A stretch of 64,000 bases of DNA from Actinomycetota bacterium (GCA_016703525.1 JADJBW010000003.1:186001-250000); one strand, 5' to 3'. Numbered from the stretch's first letter, positions 20,559 through 32,419 are shown. Program-made: numbers and translations. Notes: generated by a model not told the origin, from the sequence alone.

Positions 20559-20568
20559 GCCCCGCGTT

Positions 20569-23288
<2,720 letters not shown>

Positions 23289-23330
23289 GCGGTCGGCCAC
23301 AGCCCTCCCACGACCCTCCAGGGACCGGAC

Positions 23331-24443
23331 ATGCAGGATCTTTCTCCCGCGATCGACGAGCTGACGCGTCGTCTCGCAGACGCCGAGCACTACTTGCGCG
23401 TCGACGATCTGCGCGCTCGGCTGCCCCAGCTCGAGACCGAGTTGGCGCGCCCCGATCTGTGGGACGACGCGGATGCGGCGCAGAAGATCCAGCGTGAGTT
23501 CGCGTCGCTGAGCGACGACCTCGGTGTGTACGACACGCTGCGCAACGAAATCGACGACGCGGCCACGCTCGCCGAGCTGGTGCGCGAGGAGGGCGACGAG
23601 TCCCAGGAGCCAGAGGTCGAGTCGATGATCGCCGCGGTCGCCCGTCGCTTCGACGCCCTGGAGCTGCGGGCGTTGTTCATCGGCGAGTACGACGAGGGCG
23701 ATGCGATCGTCGAGTTCAACTCGGGCGCCGGCGGCGTCGACGCGCAGGACTGGTGCGAGATGCTCATGCGCATGTACCTGCGCTGGGCCGACCGGTCGGG
23801 GCTCGACGTGGAGATCGACGCGGCGTCGCCGGGCACCGAGGCGGGCATCAGCTCGGCGACCTACATCGTTCGCGGGCGCTACGCCTACGGGAAACTGCGC
23901 TCCGAGCACGGCGTGCACCGCCTCGTGCGCATCTCGCCCTTCGACAACAACGCCCGACGCCAGACGTCGTTCGCGTCGATCAAGGTGACGCCCTTCATCG
24001 AGGACTCCTCGGCCGACGTGGAGATCGACGACAAGGAGCTGCGCATCGACGTGTATCGCTCGTCGGGAGCGGGCGGTCAGCACGTGAACGTGACCGACTC
24101 GGCCGTGCGGATCACGCACCTCCCGAGCGGGATCGTGGTCTCGTGCCAGAACGAGCGCTCGCAGTTCCAGAACAAGGACCGCGCCATGGCGGTGTTGCGC
24201 GCCAAGCTCGCCGATCTCGAGCGGCAGAAGCACGCGGAGCGCCTCGCGGAGATCACGGGCGATCAGCTCGACGCGAACTTCGGCAGCCAGGTGCGCAACT
24301 ACGTGCTCCAGCCCTACCAGCAGGTGAAGGATCTCCGGTCGGGCATCGAGATCGGCAACGTCGAGGGTGTGCTCGACGGCGACCTGGAGCCGCTCATGGA
24401 GGGCTACCTGCGTTGGGAGCGCGCGAACCGCGAGTCGTCGTAG
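23331..24443 (+). CDS. prfB: peptide chain release factor 2
   Basis: 370 residues, read without interruption. Stop-codon recognition tripeptide SPF (RISPFDNNA) and the catalytic GGQ loop (SSGAGGQHVNVTDSAV). It terminates translation at UGA and UAA. The programmed +1 frameshift found in many RF2 genes around codon 26 is absent, as is usual in actinobacteria. The secA-prfB-ftsE-ftsX order is typical of the phylum. Confidence 0.95.
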   Translation: MQDLSPAIDELTRRLADAEHYLRVDDLRARLPQLETELARPDLWDDADAAQKIQREFASLSDDLGVYDTLRNEIDDAATLAELVREEGDESQEPEVESMIAAVARRFDALELRALFIGEYDEGDAIVEFNSGAGGVDAQDWCEMLMRMYLRWADRSGLDVEIDAASPGTEAGISSATYIVRGRYAYGKLRSEHGVHRLVRISPFDNNARRQTSFASIKVTPFIEDSSADVEIDDKELRIDVYRSSGAGGQHVNVTDSAVRITHLPSGIVVSCQNERSQFQNKDRAMAVLRAKLADLERQKHAERLAEITGDQLDANFGSQVRNYVLQPYQQVKDLRSGIEIGNVEGVLDGDLEPLMEGYLRWERANRESS

Positions 24444-24480
24444 CTCCCGCGCCGGCGATCCCGCCCGCTGTGGTGTGCTG

Positions 24481-24545
24481 CCGGTCGCGGTCGAGGTCGC
24501 GGCCGGTCGAGGTCGGTGCGGTCGAGGTCAGTGCGGTCGAGGCGT
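24481..24545 (+). repeat. imperfect cggtcgaggtc repeats after prfB
   Basis: Five to six degenerate copies of an 11-14-base unit (cggtcgaggtc, cggccggtcgaggtcggtg) fill the gap between prfB and the AhpD-like gene and run into the latter's C-terminal codons. No function suggested. Confidence 0.5.
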
Positions 24546-25079
24546 CGCCGCGGCGTAGCCGTGTTCGACGATCATCGCGCCGGTCTGCGCGTAGTCGGCT
24601 CGGTCGGTGGGCTGCCACGTGGCAAGGCCGTCGACATAGCGGTTGAACATGCAGAACGCTGCGGCGATGAGCACCGTGTCGTGGATCTCCGCGTCGCTCG
24701 CGCCGGTCGAGCGGGCGTGGTCGATGGCTGCATGGTCGACCGCCTTGCCTCCTCGTTGCACCAGCGTCGCGATGTCGAGGAGCGCAGCGATCTTCGGCGA
24801 GATCGCCTCGGCGTGGGGATCGGCGATCACGGCGTCGACGGTGTCCCAACCGCCCTCGAGTTGCAGCGCCGCGAACGTGGCGTGGGAGGTGTGGCAGAAC
24901 GTGCAGTCGTTCAGCTTCGAGACGTGGGCGGCGATCAGTTCGCGTTCGCCCCTGGTGAGCGAGTTGTCGTTGCGCAGGAGCACCTCGGCCAGCTCGTTGA
25001 GCGGCGCGGCGGTCTCCGGGCTGAACATCATCAACGAAACGATCCCCGGAACACCCTCTTGGAGCGCGATGTGTGCCAT
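24528..25079 (-). CDS. carboxymuconolactone decarboxylase / AhpD-like protein
   Basis: 183 residues. All-helical AhpD fold with the redox motif CTFCHTSH (CxxC followed by His three residues on, the alkylhydroperoxidase signature) near residue 59, preceded by LTRGERELIAAHVSKLN. Such proteins reduce peroxides via the Cys pair or act as peroxidase-related enzymes. It is convergent with prfB and divergent from ftsE, so it is probably transcribed alone. The specific substrate and reductant are not evident. Confidence 0.85.
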   Translation of the reverse strand: MAHIALQEGVPGIVSLMMFSPETAAPLNELAEVLLRNDNSLTRGERELIAAHVSKLNDCTFCHTSHATFAALQLEGGWDTVDAVIADPHAEAISPKIAALLDIATLVQRGGKAVDHAAIDHARSTGASDAEIHDTVLIAAAFCMFNRYVDGLATWQPTDRADYAQTGAMIVEHGYAAATPRPH

Positions 25080-25231
25080 GGTGACCCCTCCCCAGGCGGA
25101 TCGGCGGAAGGTCCGGCCGACCTCGCGATCGTACCGTCGTCGTGTGCCGTCGGGGGTGAGGTCAGCCGGGATGCTCCAATCGGGGCGAGTCCGGTCGATA
25201 GAGTCTTGGCGCCCCCGATGGAGTCACCCGC

Positions 25232-25909
25232 GTGATCAAACTCGACAACGTCAGCAAGGTCTACAAGAACGAGCACGCCGCGCTCCGCGACGCGAACGTC
25301 GACATCGAACGAGGCGAGTTCGTCTTCCTCGTCGGGCCGTCGGGTTCGGGCAAGTCGACCTTCATCCGGTTGCTCAACCGCCAGGAGTTCGCCACCACCG
25401 GCAACGTGTGGGTCGCGGGCAAGGAGCTCGGCGCCCTGAAGAACCACGATGTGCCGAAGCTCCGCCGCAACATCGGATACATCTTCCAGGACTACAAGCT
25501 CCTCCCCAACAAGACCGTCGAGGAGAACGTGGCGTTCGCCCTCGAGGCGATCGGGCGGCCGCGGCAGGCCATCCGCACGCAGGTGCCGGCCATCCTCGAG
25601 CTGGTGGGATTGGCGAAGAAGGCCAAGAGCCGACCCGACGAGCTGTCCGGTGGCGAACAACAGCGTGTCTCGATCGCCCGGGCGTTCGTGAACCGGCCGC
25701 TGATCCTGCTGGCCGATGAGCCGACCGGCAACCTCGACCCGGCCACAACGATCGGCATCATGAAACTGCTCGACCGAATCAATCGCACGGGCACCACGGT
25801 GGTCATGGCGACCCACGACCGCGGCATCGTCGACGTGATGCGCCGACGGGTGATCGAGTTGGAGATGGGGAGAATCGTTCGCGACCAGGCCCGAGGGGTG
25901 TACGAGTAA
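25232..25909 (+). CDS. ftsE: cell division ABC transporter ATP-binding protein FtsE
   Basis: 225 residues, GTG start. Walker A GPSGSGKS, signature LSGGEQQRVSIARA, Walker B LLADEPTGNLDP, His switch ATHD. FtsE and FtsX form a membrane complex that activates peptidoglycan hydrolases at the septum. The ftsX ATG overlaps the ftsE stop by one base. Confidence 0.96.
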   Translation: MIKLDNVSKVYKNEHAALRDANVDIERGEFVFLVGPSGSGKSTFIRLLNRQEFATTGNVWVAGKELGALKNHDVPKLRRNIGYIFQDYKLLPNKTVEENVAFALEAIGRPRQAIRTQVPAILELVGLAKKAKSRPDELSGGEQQRVSIARAFVNRPLILLADEPTGNLDPATTIGIMKLLDRINRTGTTVVMATHDRGIVDVMRRRVIELEMGRIVRDQARGVYE

Positions 25910-26808
25910 TGGCGATCCGCCCCGACTATCTCGTTCGCGAGACCGGCCAGAATCTCATCCGGAACTGGCTGCTCTCGACCGCCACGGTGCTGATCGTGAC
26001 CGTCTCGCTCACCATGCTCGGCATCACGGTGCTCGTGGGCTACTTCGGCCTCGACAACGCGTTCGTGCGCTGGAACAACGATGTCTCGTTCATCGTGTAC
26101 ATGGACTCGACGGCGACCCAACCGCAGATCGACGCGATCGGCGCCGAGCTGAAGGCATCGAAGCTGGTCGACACGGTCGAGTACTACGACACGAACAAGA
26201 CGTGGGACCTGTTCGTCAAGATCTTCAAGCAGACGAACCCCGAGATGGTGAGCAGCACCAAGCGCGAGGACCTGCCGACGTCGTTCCGGGTGAAGCCGTC
26301 GAACCCCGACGCCAGCGTGGTGCGCGAGATGGCGGCGTCGTATCGTCCGAAGACCGGCGTGTACGACGTGGACTTCCCGGCCGAGCAGGTGCGCACTGTG
26401 CAGCGCGCCGCGGAGCGCATTCGGCTGTGGCTGCTGGTGGGCGTGATCGCACTCCTGATCGCGTCCGTGGTGCTGATCTTCATCGCGATCCAGACGGCCG
26501 TGTTCTCGCGGCGCCGTGAGATCGAGGTGATGCGCCTCGTCGGCGCGACCAACTGGTTCATCCGAATACCGTTCCTCGTCGAGGGCGTGATCCAGGGCCT
26601 CGTGGGAGGCCTGCTCGCCGCGGGCTTCACGTGGGTGCTCGGCTCGGCATGGAAGTCGGCCGGCGCATCGATGAAGAACTCGCTGCTCGCCCAGTTCCTA
26701 TGGCAGCCCGGTCAGGCGCTGCTCACCTACGGCGCCCTGATCGCGATCGGCAGTTTCGTCGGCGCCGTCGGGTCAGCGCTGTCGGTCTCGTGGTATCTGC
26801 GGGTGTGA
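25909..26808 (+). CDS. ftsX: cell division permease-like protein FtsX
   Basis: 299 residues. An N-terminal cytoplasmic tail, first transmembrane helix (about residues 22-42), a large extracytoplasmic loop (about 50-165) that contacts hydrolase activators, then three C-terminal helices; the FtsX signature RREIEVMRLVGATNWFIRIPF lies in the cytoplasmic loop. Partner of FtsE. In many actinobacteria smpB follows ftsX; here the next genes are azlD/azlC on the opposite strand. Confidence 0.95.
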   Translation: MAIRPDYLVRETGQNLIRNWLLSTATVLIVTVSLTMLGITVLVGYFGLDNAFVRWNNDVSFIVYMDSTATQPQIDAIGAELKASKLVDTVEYYDTNKTWDLFVKIFKQTNPEMVSSTKREDLPTSFRVKPSNPDASVVREMAASYRPKTGVYDVDFPAEQVRTVQRAAERIRLWLLVGVIALLIASVVLIFIAIQTAVFSRRREIEVMRLVGATNWFIRIPFLVEGVIQGLVGGLLAAGFTWVLGSAWKSAGASMKNSLLAQFLWQPGQALLTYGALIAIGSFVGAVGSALSVSWYLRV

Positions 26809-26817
26809 CCCGCGGCG

Positions 26818-27126
26818 TCACGCGCCGAGCGTGAGCCGTGCGACCGCAGTGACGGTCGCGGCCACCACGATCACGACAAACAGCGGCGCCTTGCGCCACA
26901 CCGCGACGCCCCCGACCGCGACGCCGAGCACTCGGGTCGCGACGATGGCAGCGGAGCCGTCGCCGATCGACTGCTGCACGATGATCCCGGCGAACAGCGC
27001 CGCGGGCACGAGCGCGACGAGCGCCGCCGGTCGCCCCGTGGTCGGGAGCCGAGCGCCGAGGAAGACCCCCGCCGCCTTGAAGGCGTAGGCGCCGGCTGCC
27101 AGAGCGACGATCGTCGCCCAACTCAT
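26818..27126 (-). CDS. AzlD family branched-chain amino acid export subunit
   Basis: 102 residues, starting ATG at 27126 and overlapping the AzlC stop by four bases. Three to four short transmembrane helices with the AzlD-type pattern (GAYAFKAAGVFLGARLP, VPAALFAGIIVQQ). AzlC and AzlD together form a branched-chain amino acid exporter. Confidence 0.82.
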   Translation of the reverse strand: MSWATIVALAAGAYAFKAAGVFLGARLPTTGRPAALVALVPAALFAGIIVQQSIGDGSAAIVATRVLGVAVGGVAVWRKAPLFVVIVVAATVTAVARLTLGA

Positions 27127-27842
27127 GGCGCATCCTCGGTAGCGGGCTCGAACCCGGCCCTGCGCTCGGCATCGATCAGCGCCACGGCGGCGCCGACGGC
27201 GGTGAGCAGGATGGGCACGCCGACCGGTAGCACCGGCACGGTGGCGACGGCGATCGCCGCGGCGCTGCACGCCGCGACTCGGCCGGGCCGGTGGCGCAGG
27301 TGCGGCGCGAGCAGTGCGACGAACGACGCAGGGAACGCGGCGTCGAGTCCCCAGCGCTCGAGATCACCCACCAGGTCGCCGGCGACCGCACCGACGAGCG
27401 TGCCGAGGTTCCACAGCACATACACACCGATCCCGGTCGCGATGAACCCGCGCCGACGGTCGGCGTCGGTGGTCTGCGCGGCGCCGACCCCGGTGGATTC
27501 GTCGATCACGACCTGGGCGAGCGCGGCCCGCACGACGACGCGATCGCGACGGAACCACCGCTCGACGACCGGGCCGTACAGCGTGTTGCGCGCCGCGAGC
27601 AGCAGCGCCGAGCCGACCGCCGCGGCGCCGCTGCCGCCCGCGCCGACGATGCCCACGGCAGCGAACTGCGACGCCCCGGTGAAGACGAGCAGCGACATGG
27701 CGCACGCCTGCGCGACCGACAGTCCGGCCGACCGGGCGAGCACCCCGAAGACCACCCCGACCACGCCGACTGCGGCGGCGAGCGCCACGCCGTCTCGCAC
27801 CGGGCGCGGCGGCTTGATCGGCCCGTCGTCGTGTCGCTTCAT
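27123..27842 (-). CDS. AzlC family permease
   Basis: 239 residues. Multi-spanning protein with AzlC hallmarks: SLLVFTGASQFAAVGI in the second helix pair, AARNTLYGP and a DEST motif (QVVIDESTGVG). Pairs with the overlapping azlD gene downstream to export branched-chain amino acids or analogues. Its start is divergent from the crotonase gene 17 bases away, so the promoters overlap. Confidence 0.85.
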   Translation of the reverse strand: MKRHDDGPIKPPRPVRDGVALAAAVGVVGVVFGVLARSAGLSVAQACAMSLLVFTGASQFAAVGIVGAGGSGAAAVGSALLLAARNTLYGPVVERWFRRDRVVVRAALAQVVIDESTGVGAAQTTDADRRRGFIATGIGVYVLWNLGTLVGAVAGDLVGDLERWGLDAAFPASFVALLAPHLRHRPGRVAACSAAAIAVATVPVLPVGVPILLTAVGAAVALIDAERRAGFEPATEDAP

Positions 27843-27859
27843 TGGGCTAGACAGCGTAG

Positions 27860-28780
27860 ATGGACACGACTCGCATCCGGTATGACGTCCACGACGGGGT
27901 CGCGACCATCACACTCGCTCGGCCCGACCTGCTGAACGCGTTCGATGTACCGATGATGCGCGAGATGATCGCCGCGCTCGACGAGGTCGATGCCGACGAT
28001 GCCGTGCGTGCGGTGGTGGTCACCGGTGACGGTCGGGCGTTCTGCGCCGGCGCCGACCTCTCGGCGGGCGGCGACTCGTTCGACTACGAGACGGTCGCGC
28101 AGCGCGGCCAAGGTGCGGAGCAGCAGGAGCAGCTCGAGGCGCTCGAACGGATCGGACGGTCGGGCCGCGACGGCGAGTTGCGTGACGGCGGCGGGATTCT
28201 GGCGCTGCGAATCTTCCGCTGCCGCAAGCCCGTGATCGCCGCGGTCAACGGCGCCGCGGTGGGCATCGGCGCCACGATGACCCTGCCGATGGACATCCGT
28301 CTGGCGTCGGAGCGCGCCCGATTCGGCTTCGTCTTCGCTGCCCGCGGCATCGTGCCCGAAGCGTGCTCGTCGTGGTTCCTGCCGCGGGTCGTCGGCATCT
28401 CGACGGCGGCGGAGTGGGTGTATACCGCCCGCCTCGTGGCGGCCGACGAGGCGTTGCGTGCCGGCCTGCTGCGCAGCGTCCATCCCGCCGGCGAGGTGCT
28501 CGGAGCGGCGCAGGAACTGGGACGGGAGATCGCTCGCAACTCGGCGCCGGTGTCGGTCGCGATGAGCCGCATGATGCTGTGGCGTGGGCTCGTGGCGGAC
28601 CATCCGATGGAGGCGCACCGCGTCGAGAGTCGCGGGGTGAACTACACGGGCCGTCGGCGCGACGCCGTGGAGGGGATCACCGCGTTCTTCGAGAAGCGTC
28701 CGGCGGTGTGGTCGATGAGCGTGAACGACGACCTCCCGCCGTGGGTGCCCTGGTGGGACGAGCCGACCTTCGACGGCTGA
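27860..28780 (+). CDS. enoyl-CoA hydratase/isomerase (crotonase) family protein
   Basis: 306 residues. Crotonase fold: LARPDLLNAFD, oxyanion-hole segments GDGRAFCAGADLSAGGDS and NGAAVGIGATM, and RGIVPEACSSWFLPR where a Glu lies at a catalytic position. A longer insertion (GQGAEQQEQLEALERIG) follows the first oxyanion loop. Likely acts on an acyl-CoA thioester in fatty-acid or related degradation; the exact reaction cannot be decided. Confidence 0.88.
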   Translation: MDTTRIRYDVHDGVATITLARPDLLNAFDVPMMREMIAALDEVDADDAVRAVVVTGDGRAFCAGADLSAGGDSFDYETVAQRGQGAEQQEQLEALERIGRSGRDGELRDGGGILALRIFRCRKPVIAAVNGAAVGIGATMTLPMDIRLASERARFGFVFAARGIVPEACSSWFLPRVVGISTAAEWVYTARLVAADEALRAGLLRSVHPAGEVLGAAQELGREIARNSAPVSVAMSRMMLWRGLVADHPMEAHRVESRGVNYTGRRRDAVEGITAFFEKRPAVWSMSVNDDLPPWVPWWDEPTFDG

Positions 28781-28814
28781 GCGCGGCGTGAGCCTGTCGT
28801 CCGCTGGTACGCGG

Positions 28815-28862
28815 CGGTCGTCGACGGGTGAACGCCGGTCGTCGACGGGTGAACGCCGGTCG
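28815..28862 (+). repeat. 21-base tandem repeat, about 2.3 copies
   Basis: Unit cggtcgtcgacgggtgaacgc at 28815 and 28836 followed by a partial third copy, in the gap between two convergent genes. No function evident. Confidence 0.75.
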
Positions 28863-28882
28863 GGCGCAGGTCGGCAGATCGG

Positions 28883-29461
28883 TCAGCCGAACCAGGGCGG
28901 TGCGTTGCCGGGGCGCCACTTGATGTTGCAGCCGACCGACGGCCACTGATCGTCGATCGGCGCCGAGCCCTCAGCGAGCGCCGCGGCGGCCGCCCGGAGG
29001 TCGGCTCCGTCGGGCGTTGCGCCGCCGCCGGGCCGCGTTGCGTCGAATCGTCCTCGGTAGACGAGGCGCAGCTCGGCATCGAACAGGTAGAGGTCGGGGG
29101 TGCAGGCCGCTCGGTAGGCGACGGCGACCTGTTGGGTGGGGTCGAACAGGTAGGGGAAGTCCCAGCCGAAGCGTGCCGCCGTGGCGTCCATCAGGTCGGG
29201 TGCGTCGTCGGGGTAGGCGTCGACGTCGTTGGCGTTGATGCCGACGGTCGCGATGCCGGCTGTGGCGAGGTCGCGGGCGGCGTCGCCGAGCGCCGCGCCG
29301 ATGTGATGGACGTACGGGCAGTGGTTGGACAGAAAGGCCACGATCAGTCCGGTGCGACCCACGAGATCTGCCGGCCGGTGGCGGAGCCCGCCGCTCGTGA
29401 CGAGGTCGAAGTCGGGTGCCCCCGTGCCGAGCGGGACCATGGTGGAGTTGACGGCAACCAT
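28883..29461 (-). CDS. thioredoxin-like/peroxiredoxin-type protein
   Basis: 192 residues from ATG 29461. TlpA/AhpC-like fold: FLSNHCPYVHHI (a single redox Cys followed by Pro rather than a CxxC), GINANDVDAYPDD, CTPDLYLFD and the C-terminal SVGCNIKWRPGN that marks a distinct thioredoxin-like subgroup. Probably a thiol peroxidase or reductase with one or two cysteines. Divergent from the 2H-Rieske gene, 28 bases apart. Confidence 0.82.
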   Translation of the reverse strand: MVAVNSTMVPLGTGAPDFDLVTSGGLRHRPADLVGRTGLIVAFLSNHCPYVHHIGAALGDAARDLATAGIATVGINANDVDAYPDDAPDLMDATAARFGWDFPYLFDPTQQVAVAYRAACTPDLYLFDAELRLVYRGRFDATRPGGGATPDGADLRAAAAALAEGSAPIDDQWPSVGCNIKWRPGNAPPWFG

Positions 29462-29489
29462 CGGCGGCCACGTTACGCTCGTTGGCCGA

Positions 29490-30437
29490 ATGCCCCGACT
29501 GTTCGTCGCCGTGTGGCCGCCCGAGGACGTCATCGCCGAGTTGACGGCGCTGGCGCGCAAGGACCGGCGTGGTATCCGTTTCGTCGAACCGGAACGGTGG
29601 CATCTGACGCTGCGGTTCCTGGGCGACGCCGCGGTCGACGACGCTGCCGAGGCGCTCGATCGCGCCGAGCTGCCGGCGGCGACCGTTCGGCTCGGCCCGG
29701 CGGTCGATGTGCTCGACGAGCGGGCTCTCGTGATTCCCGCGTCCGGGCTCGATCATCTGGCCGCCGCTGTCAACAGCGCGACAGCGGATGTCGGCGAGGC
29801 GCCGCGCCGCCGGTTTCGGGGGCATCTCACGGTGGCCCGGGTGAAGGCGTCGGCTTCGATGCCGCCGCTGCTCGGAGCGCTGGTCGAGGCGTCGTTCGAG
29901 GCGTCGGAGGTTGCGCTGGTCGAGTCGACGCTGCACCCCGACGGCGCCCGGTACGACACCATCGCGACGTGGCCGCTCGGTGTGTCGCCGTGGTGGACGG
30001 ATCGCGAGGACGAGGCGCCGGCTCGGCCGCCCTCGGCCGGATTGGTCGGTTCGGCCGGTTCACCTGCGTCGGCGGGGTCGCCCTCCGGGCGCGCTCCTGG
30101 TGCCCTGGAACCCACGGGCGTGGCGGCGGCATCGGTACCGCCGGGGCGGATCCTGGAGCTGCCGGGATTCGACGCGGTCGCCTGGCGGAGCGCTGCGGGG
30201 GACCTGTGCGTGGTCGACGCGCGGTGTCCGCATCAATGGTCGCCGTTCGCGTTCGACGGGGTGGTCGCGGGCGACGAACTCGTCTGCTCGGCGCACGGCT
30301 GGTGTTTCGATCGCGAGGGTCGCGGGTCGAAGCTGGCGATGAACGGCCGGCGCGACCCGAAGTCGAACGTGGAGGTGCTCGCATGTCGCGAGATCGAGGG
30401 CGAAATCTGGGTCGAGCGGCGGGGGTCACCTCGATGA
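29490..30437 (+). CDS. 2H phosphoesterase (RNA 2',3'-cyclic phosphodiesterase, ThpR-like) fused to a Rieske [2Fe-2S] domain
   Basis: 315 residues. Residues ~1-175 carry both 2H motifs, HLTLRFLG and HLTVAR, of ThpR-type enzymes that open 2',3'-cyclic phosphates on RNA ends. After a low-complexity Pro/Gly/Ser linker (~175-210) comes a Rieske domain: ARCPHQWSPF (Cys-x-His) and CSAHGWCFD (Cys-x-x-His), the four cluster ligands with normal spacing. The two domains lie in one uninterrupted frame, although a GTG at 30120 could start the Rieske part separately. I know of no established role for this combination. The ATGA overlap couples it to the DUF2207 gene. See findings. Confidence 0.8.
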   Translation: MPRLFVAVWPPEDVIAELTALARKDRRGIRFVEPERWHLTLRFLGDAAVDDAAEALDRAELPAATVRLGPAVDVLDERALVIPASGLDHLAAAVNSATADVGEAPRRRFRGHLTVARVKASASMPPLLGALVEASFEASEVALVESTLHPDGARYDTIATWPLGVSPWWTDREDEAPARPPSAGLVGSAGSPASAGSPSGRAPGALEPTGVAAASVPPGRILELPGFDAVAWRSAAGDLCVVDARCPHQWSPFAFDGVVAGDELVCSAHGWCFDREGRGSKLAMNGRRDPKSNVEVLACREIEGEIWVERRGSPR

Positions 30438-32419
30438 GCCGAGGGCTGTGGCCCCGGCCGCGGCTCGCCATGGCGGCGACGGCAGGTGCGCTGATGGTGA
30501 CGCTGATGGCGGCGCTGTGGCTGGCTGGTGCGGCAGCCGATGTGGGCGCGGAGGCACCGCGTGGCCTGGCCGCCTGGGCGAGCGCGCCTCGGCGCCAGAA
30601 CGCGGGCGAGCACATCGCGTCGTTCGACTCAGCCGTGACCGTGAGCACCGACGGTTCGGCGTCGATCACCGAAACGATCGTCTACGACTTCGGGAATCAG
30701 CCGCACCACGGCATCGATCGTCAGATCCCCACCCGGTTCGCCTGGGAGGGTGCGACGCCGAGGAACGGCCGATCGGGTGCGCAGTACGACCGGGTGACGC
30801 CGCTGCATCTCGACGATGTATCGGTCGATGCCAGCGCGGCTCCGGTGCAACGCACCGACGAGGCGGACGGCGTGAAGCTGCGCATCGGCGACGCCGACGT
30901 GACGATCAGCGGAGTGCACACCTACACGATTCGCTACACGCTGCGCGGCGTGCTGAACGGGTTCGTGGCGCACGACGAGCTGTACCTGAACGTCACGGGC
31001 AACGAGACGAACGTGGCGATCGACGTCGCGAGCGCAGCGGTCGCGATGCCGGCGCCGGTCGGCAAGGTGGCGTGTTTCGAGGGGCCGCCCGGATCGAAGC
31101 TCTCGTGCGGGTCGGCGCAGGCGACCGGCGAGAACGCCACGTTCTCGTCGACGGCGCTGGCGGCGGGCGAGGGCCTCACCGTCGTGGTCGCAATCCCGAA
31201 GGGTGTGGCCGCCGACCCGTCGTCGACCGCCGTGTTCGAGGAGCGTCGCACCCTGTCGAGCGCGTTTGCGCTCACGCCGCTCGTCGGTGTCGCCGGCGGC
31301 GGGTTGCTTCTGGTGGGGTTGGCCGGTGTGGGCGCGATGGCGTGGCGTGTGGGTCGCGATCGCCGGTATGTCGGCAGCGCCGTGGACGCGGCGTTCGGCA
31401 ACGCGAGCGGCGCCGAGAAGCGCATGCCGCTGCGCGGCAGCGACGCCAACCCCGTCGAGTTCGTGCCGCCGGAGGGGATTCGGCCGGGCCATCTCGGCAC
31501 GGTGCTCGATGAGCAGGCGAACCATCTGGATGTATCGGCGATGATCGTCGATCTCGCGGTGCGCGGCTGGCTCCGCATCGAGGAGGTCGAGCCGGCGGGC
31601 TCGGGCTTCCTCGGGTTCGGCCGAAGCGACGGCGATTATCGCCTGGTGAAGCTGCGCGACGCGCTCGAGTCGAATCAGCTGCCGCCGGAACAGCGGCTGT
31701 GGTCGGCGGAAACGACCCTGCTGGGTGCGCTGTTCCGCGACGGCAACAGCCCGCTGCTGTCGGAGTTGCGGACGCAGTTCGCGTCACGCCTGGCGATGGT
31801 GCAGTCGCGGCTGTACGACGACACCGTCGATGCGGGCTGGTTTCCGACCCGACCCGACCGTGTGCGTGCGCGCTGGCGCAGCCGCGGCTTCACGATGATG
31901 GCGGTGGGAGTGGGATTGGTGGTGCTCGCGGCCAGGTTCACCCACCTGGGTCTCGTCGCGCTCCCCGTCCCGGTGATCGGCTTCGCGATGGCGGGGCTGT
32001 CGGGTCGGTTCCCGGCCCGAACGGCGAAGGGCTCGGCGATGTTGGGGAGGATTCTCGGGTTCCGCGACCTGTTCGAGGTGGGCGAGGGGGAGCGGATGCG
32101 CTTCGCCGAGTCGCACCACGTGTTCGCCCAGTACCTGCCGTACGCCATCGTGTTCGGTTGCACCGACAAGTGGGCCGAGACGTTCGCGTCGCTCGGAGCC
32201 ACCCCCGAGGAGATGGGGCTCGGAACCTGGTACGTGAGCCCGTACGGCTACGACTCCATTCGTTTCGGGCATGCGATGCGGTCGTTCACGACCACCTCGA
32301 CGGGCTCGATGGCGGCTGCGACGCCGTCGTCGTCGGGCGGTGCGTCGTCGGGCGGCAGCGGCTTCGGAGGCGGGTTCTCCGGCGGCGGTTTCGGGGGCGG
32401 CGGAACGAGCAGCTGGTAG
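30434..32419 (+). CDS. DUF2207 family membrane protein
   Basis: 661 residues. Signal peptide/anchor, an extracytoplasmic beta-rich domain (residues ~60-270, with HTYTIRYTLRGVLN), a transmembrane helix (~278-300), a cytoplasmic region, two further helices (~480-520), and a Gly/Ser-rich end (GGSGFGGGFSGGGFGGGG), the normal build of DUF2207 proteins. Function unknown; possibly envelope-associated. It overlaps the 2H-Rieske gene by ATGA. Confidence 0.82.
   Translation: MSRGLWPRPRLAMAATAGALMVTLMAALWLAGAAADVGAEAPRGLAAWASAPRRQNAGEHIASFDSAVTVSTDGSASITETIVYDFGNQPHHGIDRQIPTRFAWEGATPRNGRSGAQYDRVTPLHLDDVSVDASAAPVQRTDEADGVKLRIGDADVTISGVHTYTIRYTLRGVLNGFVAHDELYLNVTGNETNVAIDVASAAVAMPAPVGKVACFEGPPGSKLSCGSAQATGENATFSSTALAAGEGLTVVVAIPKGVAADPSSTAVFEERRTLSSAFALTPLVGVAGGGLLLVGLAGVGAMAWRVGRDRRYVGSAVDAAFGNASGAEKRMPLRGSDANPVEFVPPEGIRPGHLGTVLDEQANHLDVSAMIVDLAVRGWLRIEEVEPAGSGFLGFGRSDGDYRLVKLRDALESNQLPPEQRLWSAETTLLGALFRDGNSPLLSELRTQFASRLAMVQSRLYDDTVDAGWFPTRPDRVRARWRSRGFTMMAVGVGLVVLAARFTHLGLVALPVPVIGFAMAGLSGRFPARTAKGSAMLGRILGFRDLFEVGEGERMRFAESHHVFAQYLPYAIVFGCTDKWAETFASLGATPEEMGLGTWYVSPYGYDSIRFGHAMRSFTTTSTGSMAAATPSSSGGASSGGSGFGGGFSGGGFGGGGTSSW

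Noticed and set aside
27140..27153. tRNA-like T-arm cgggctcgaacccg at the 3' end of the AzlC gene
   Set aside because: The minus strand reads GGGTTCGAGCCC, but no acceptor stem partner, anticodon arm or CCA is found around it, and it encodes the azlC C-terminus.
29132..30433. 1095-codon frame continuing upstream of the DUF2207 protein
   Set aside because: The upstream part is the antisense/other-frame shadow of the thioredoxin-like and 2H-Rieske genes; the signal peptide starts at 30434.
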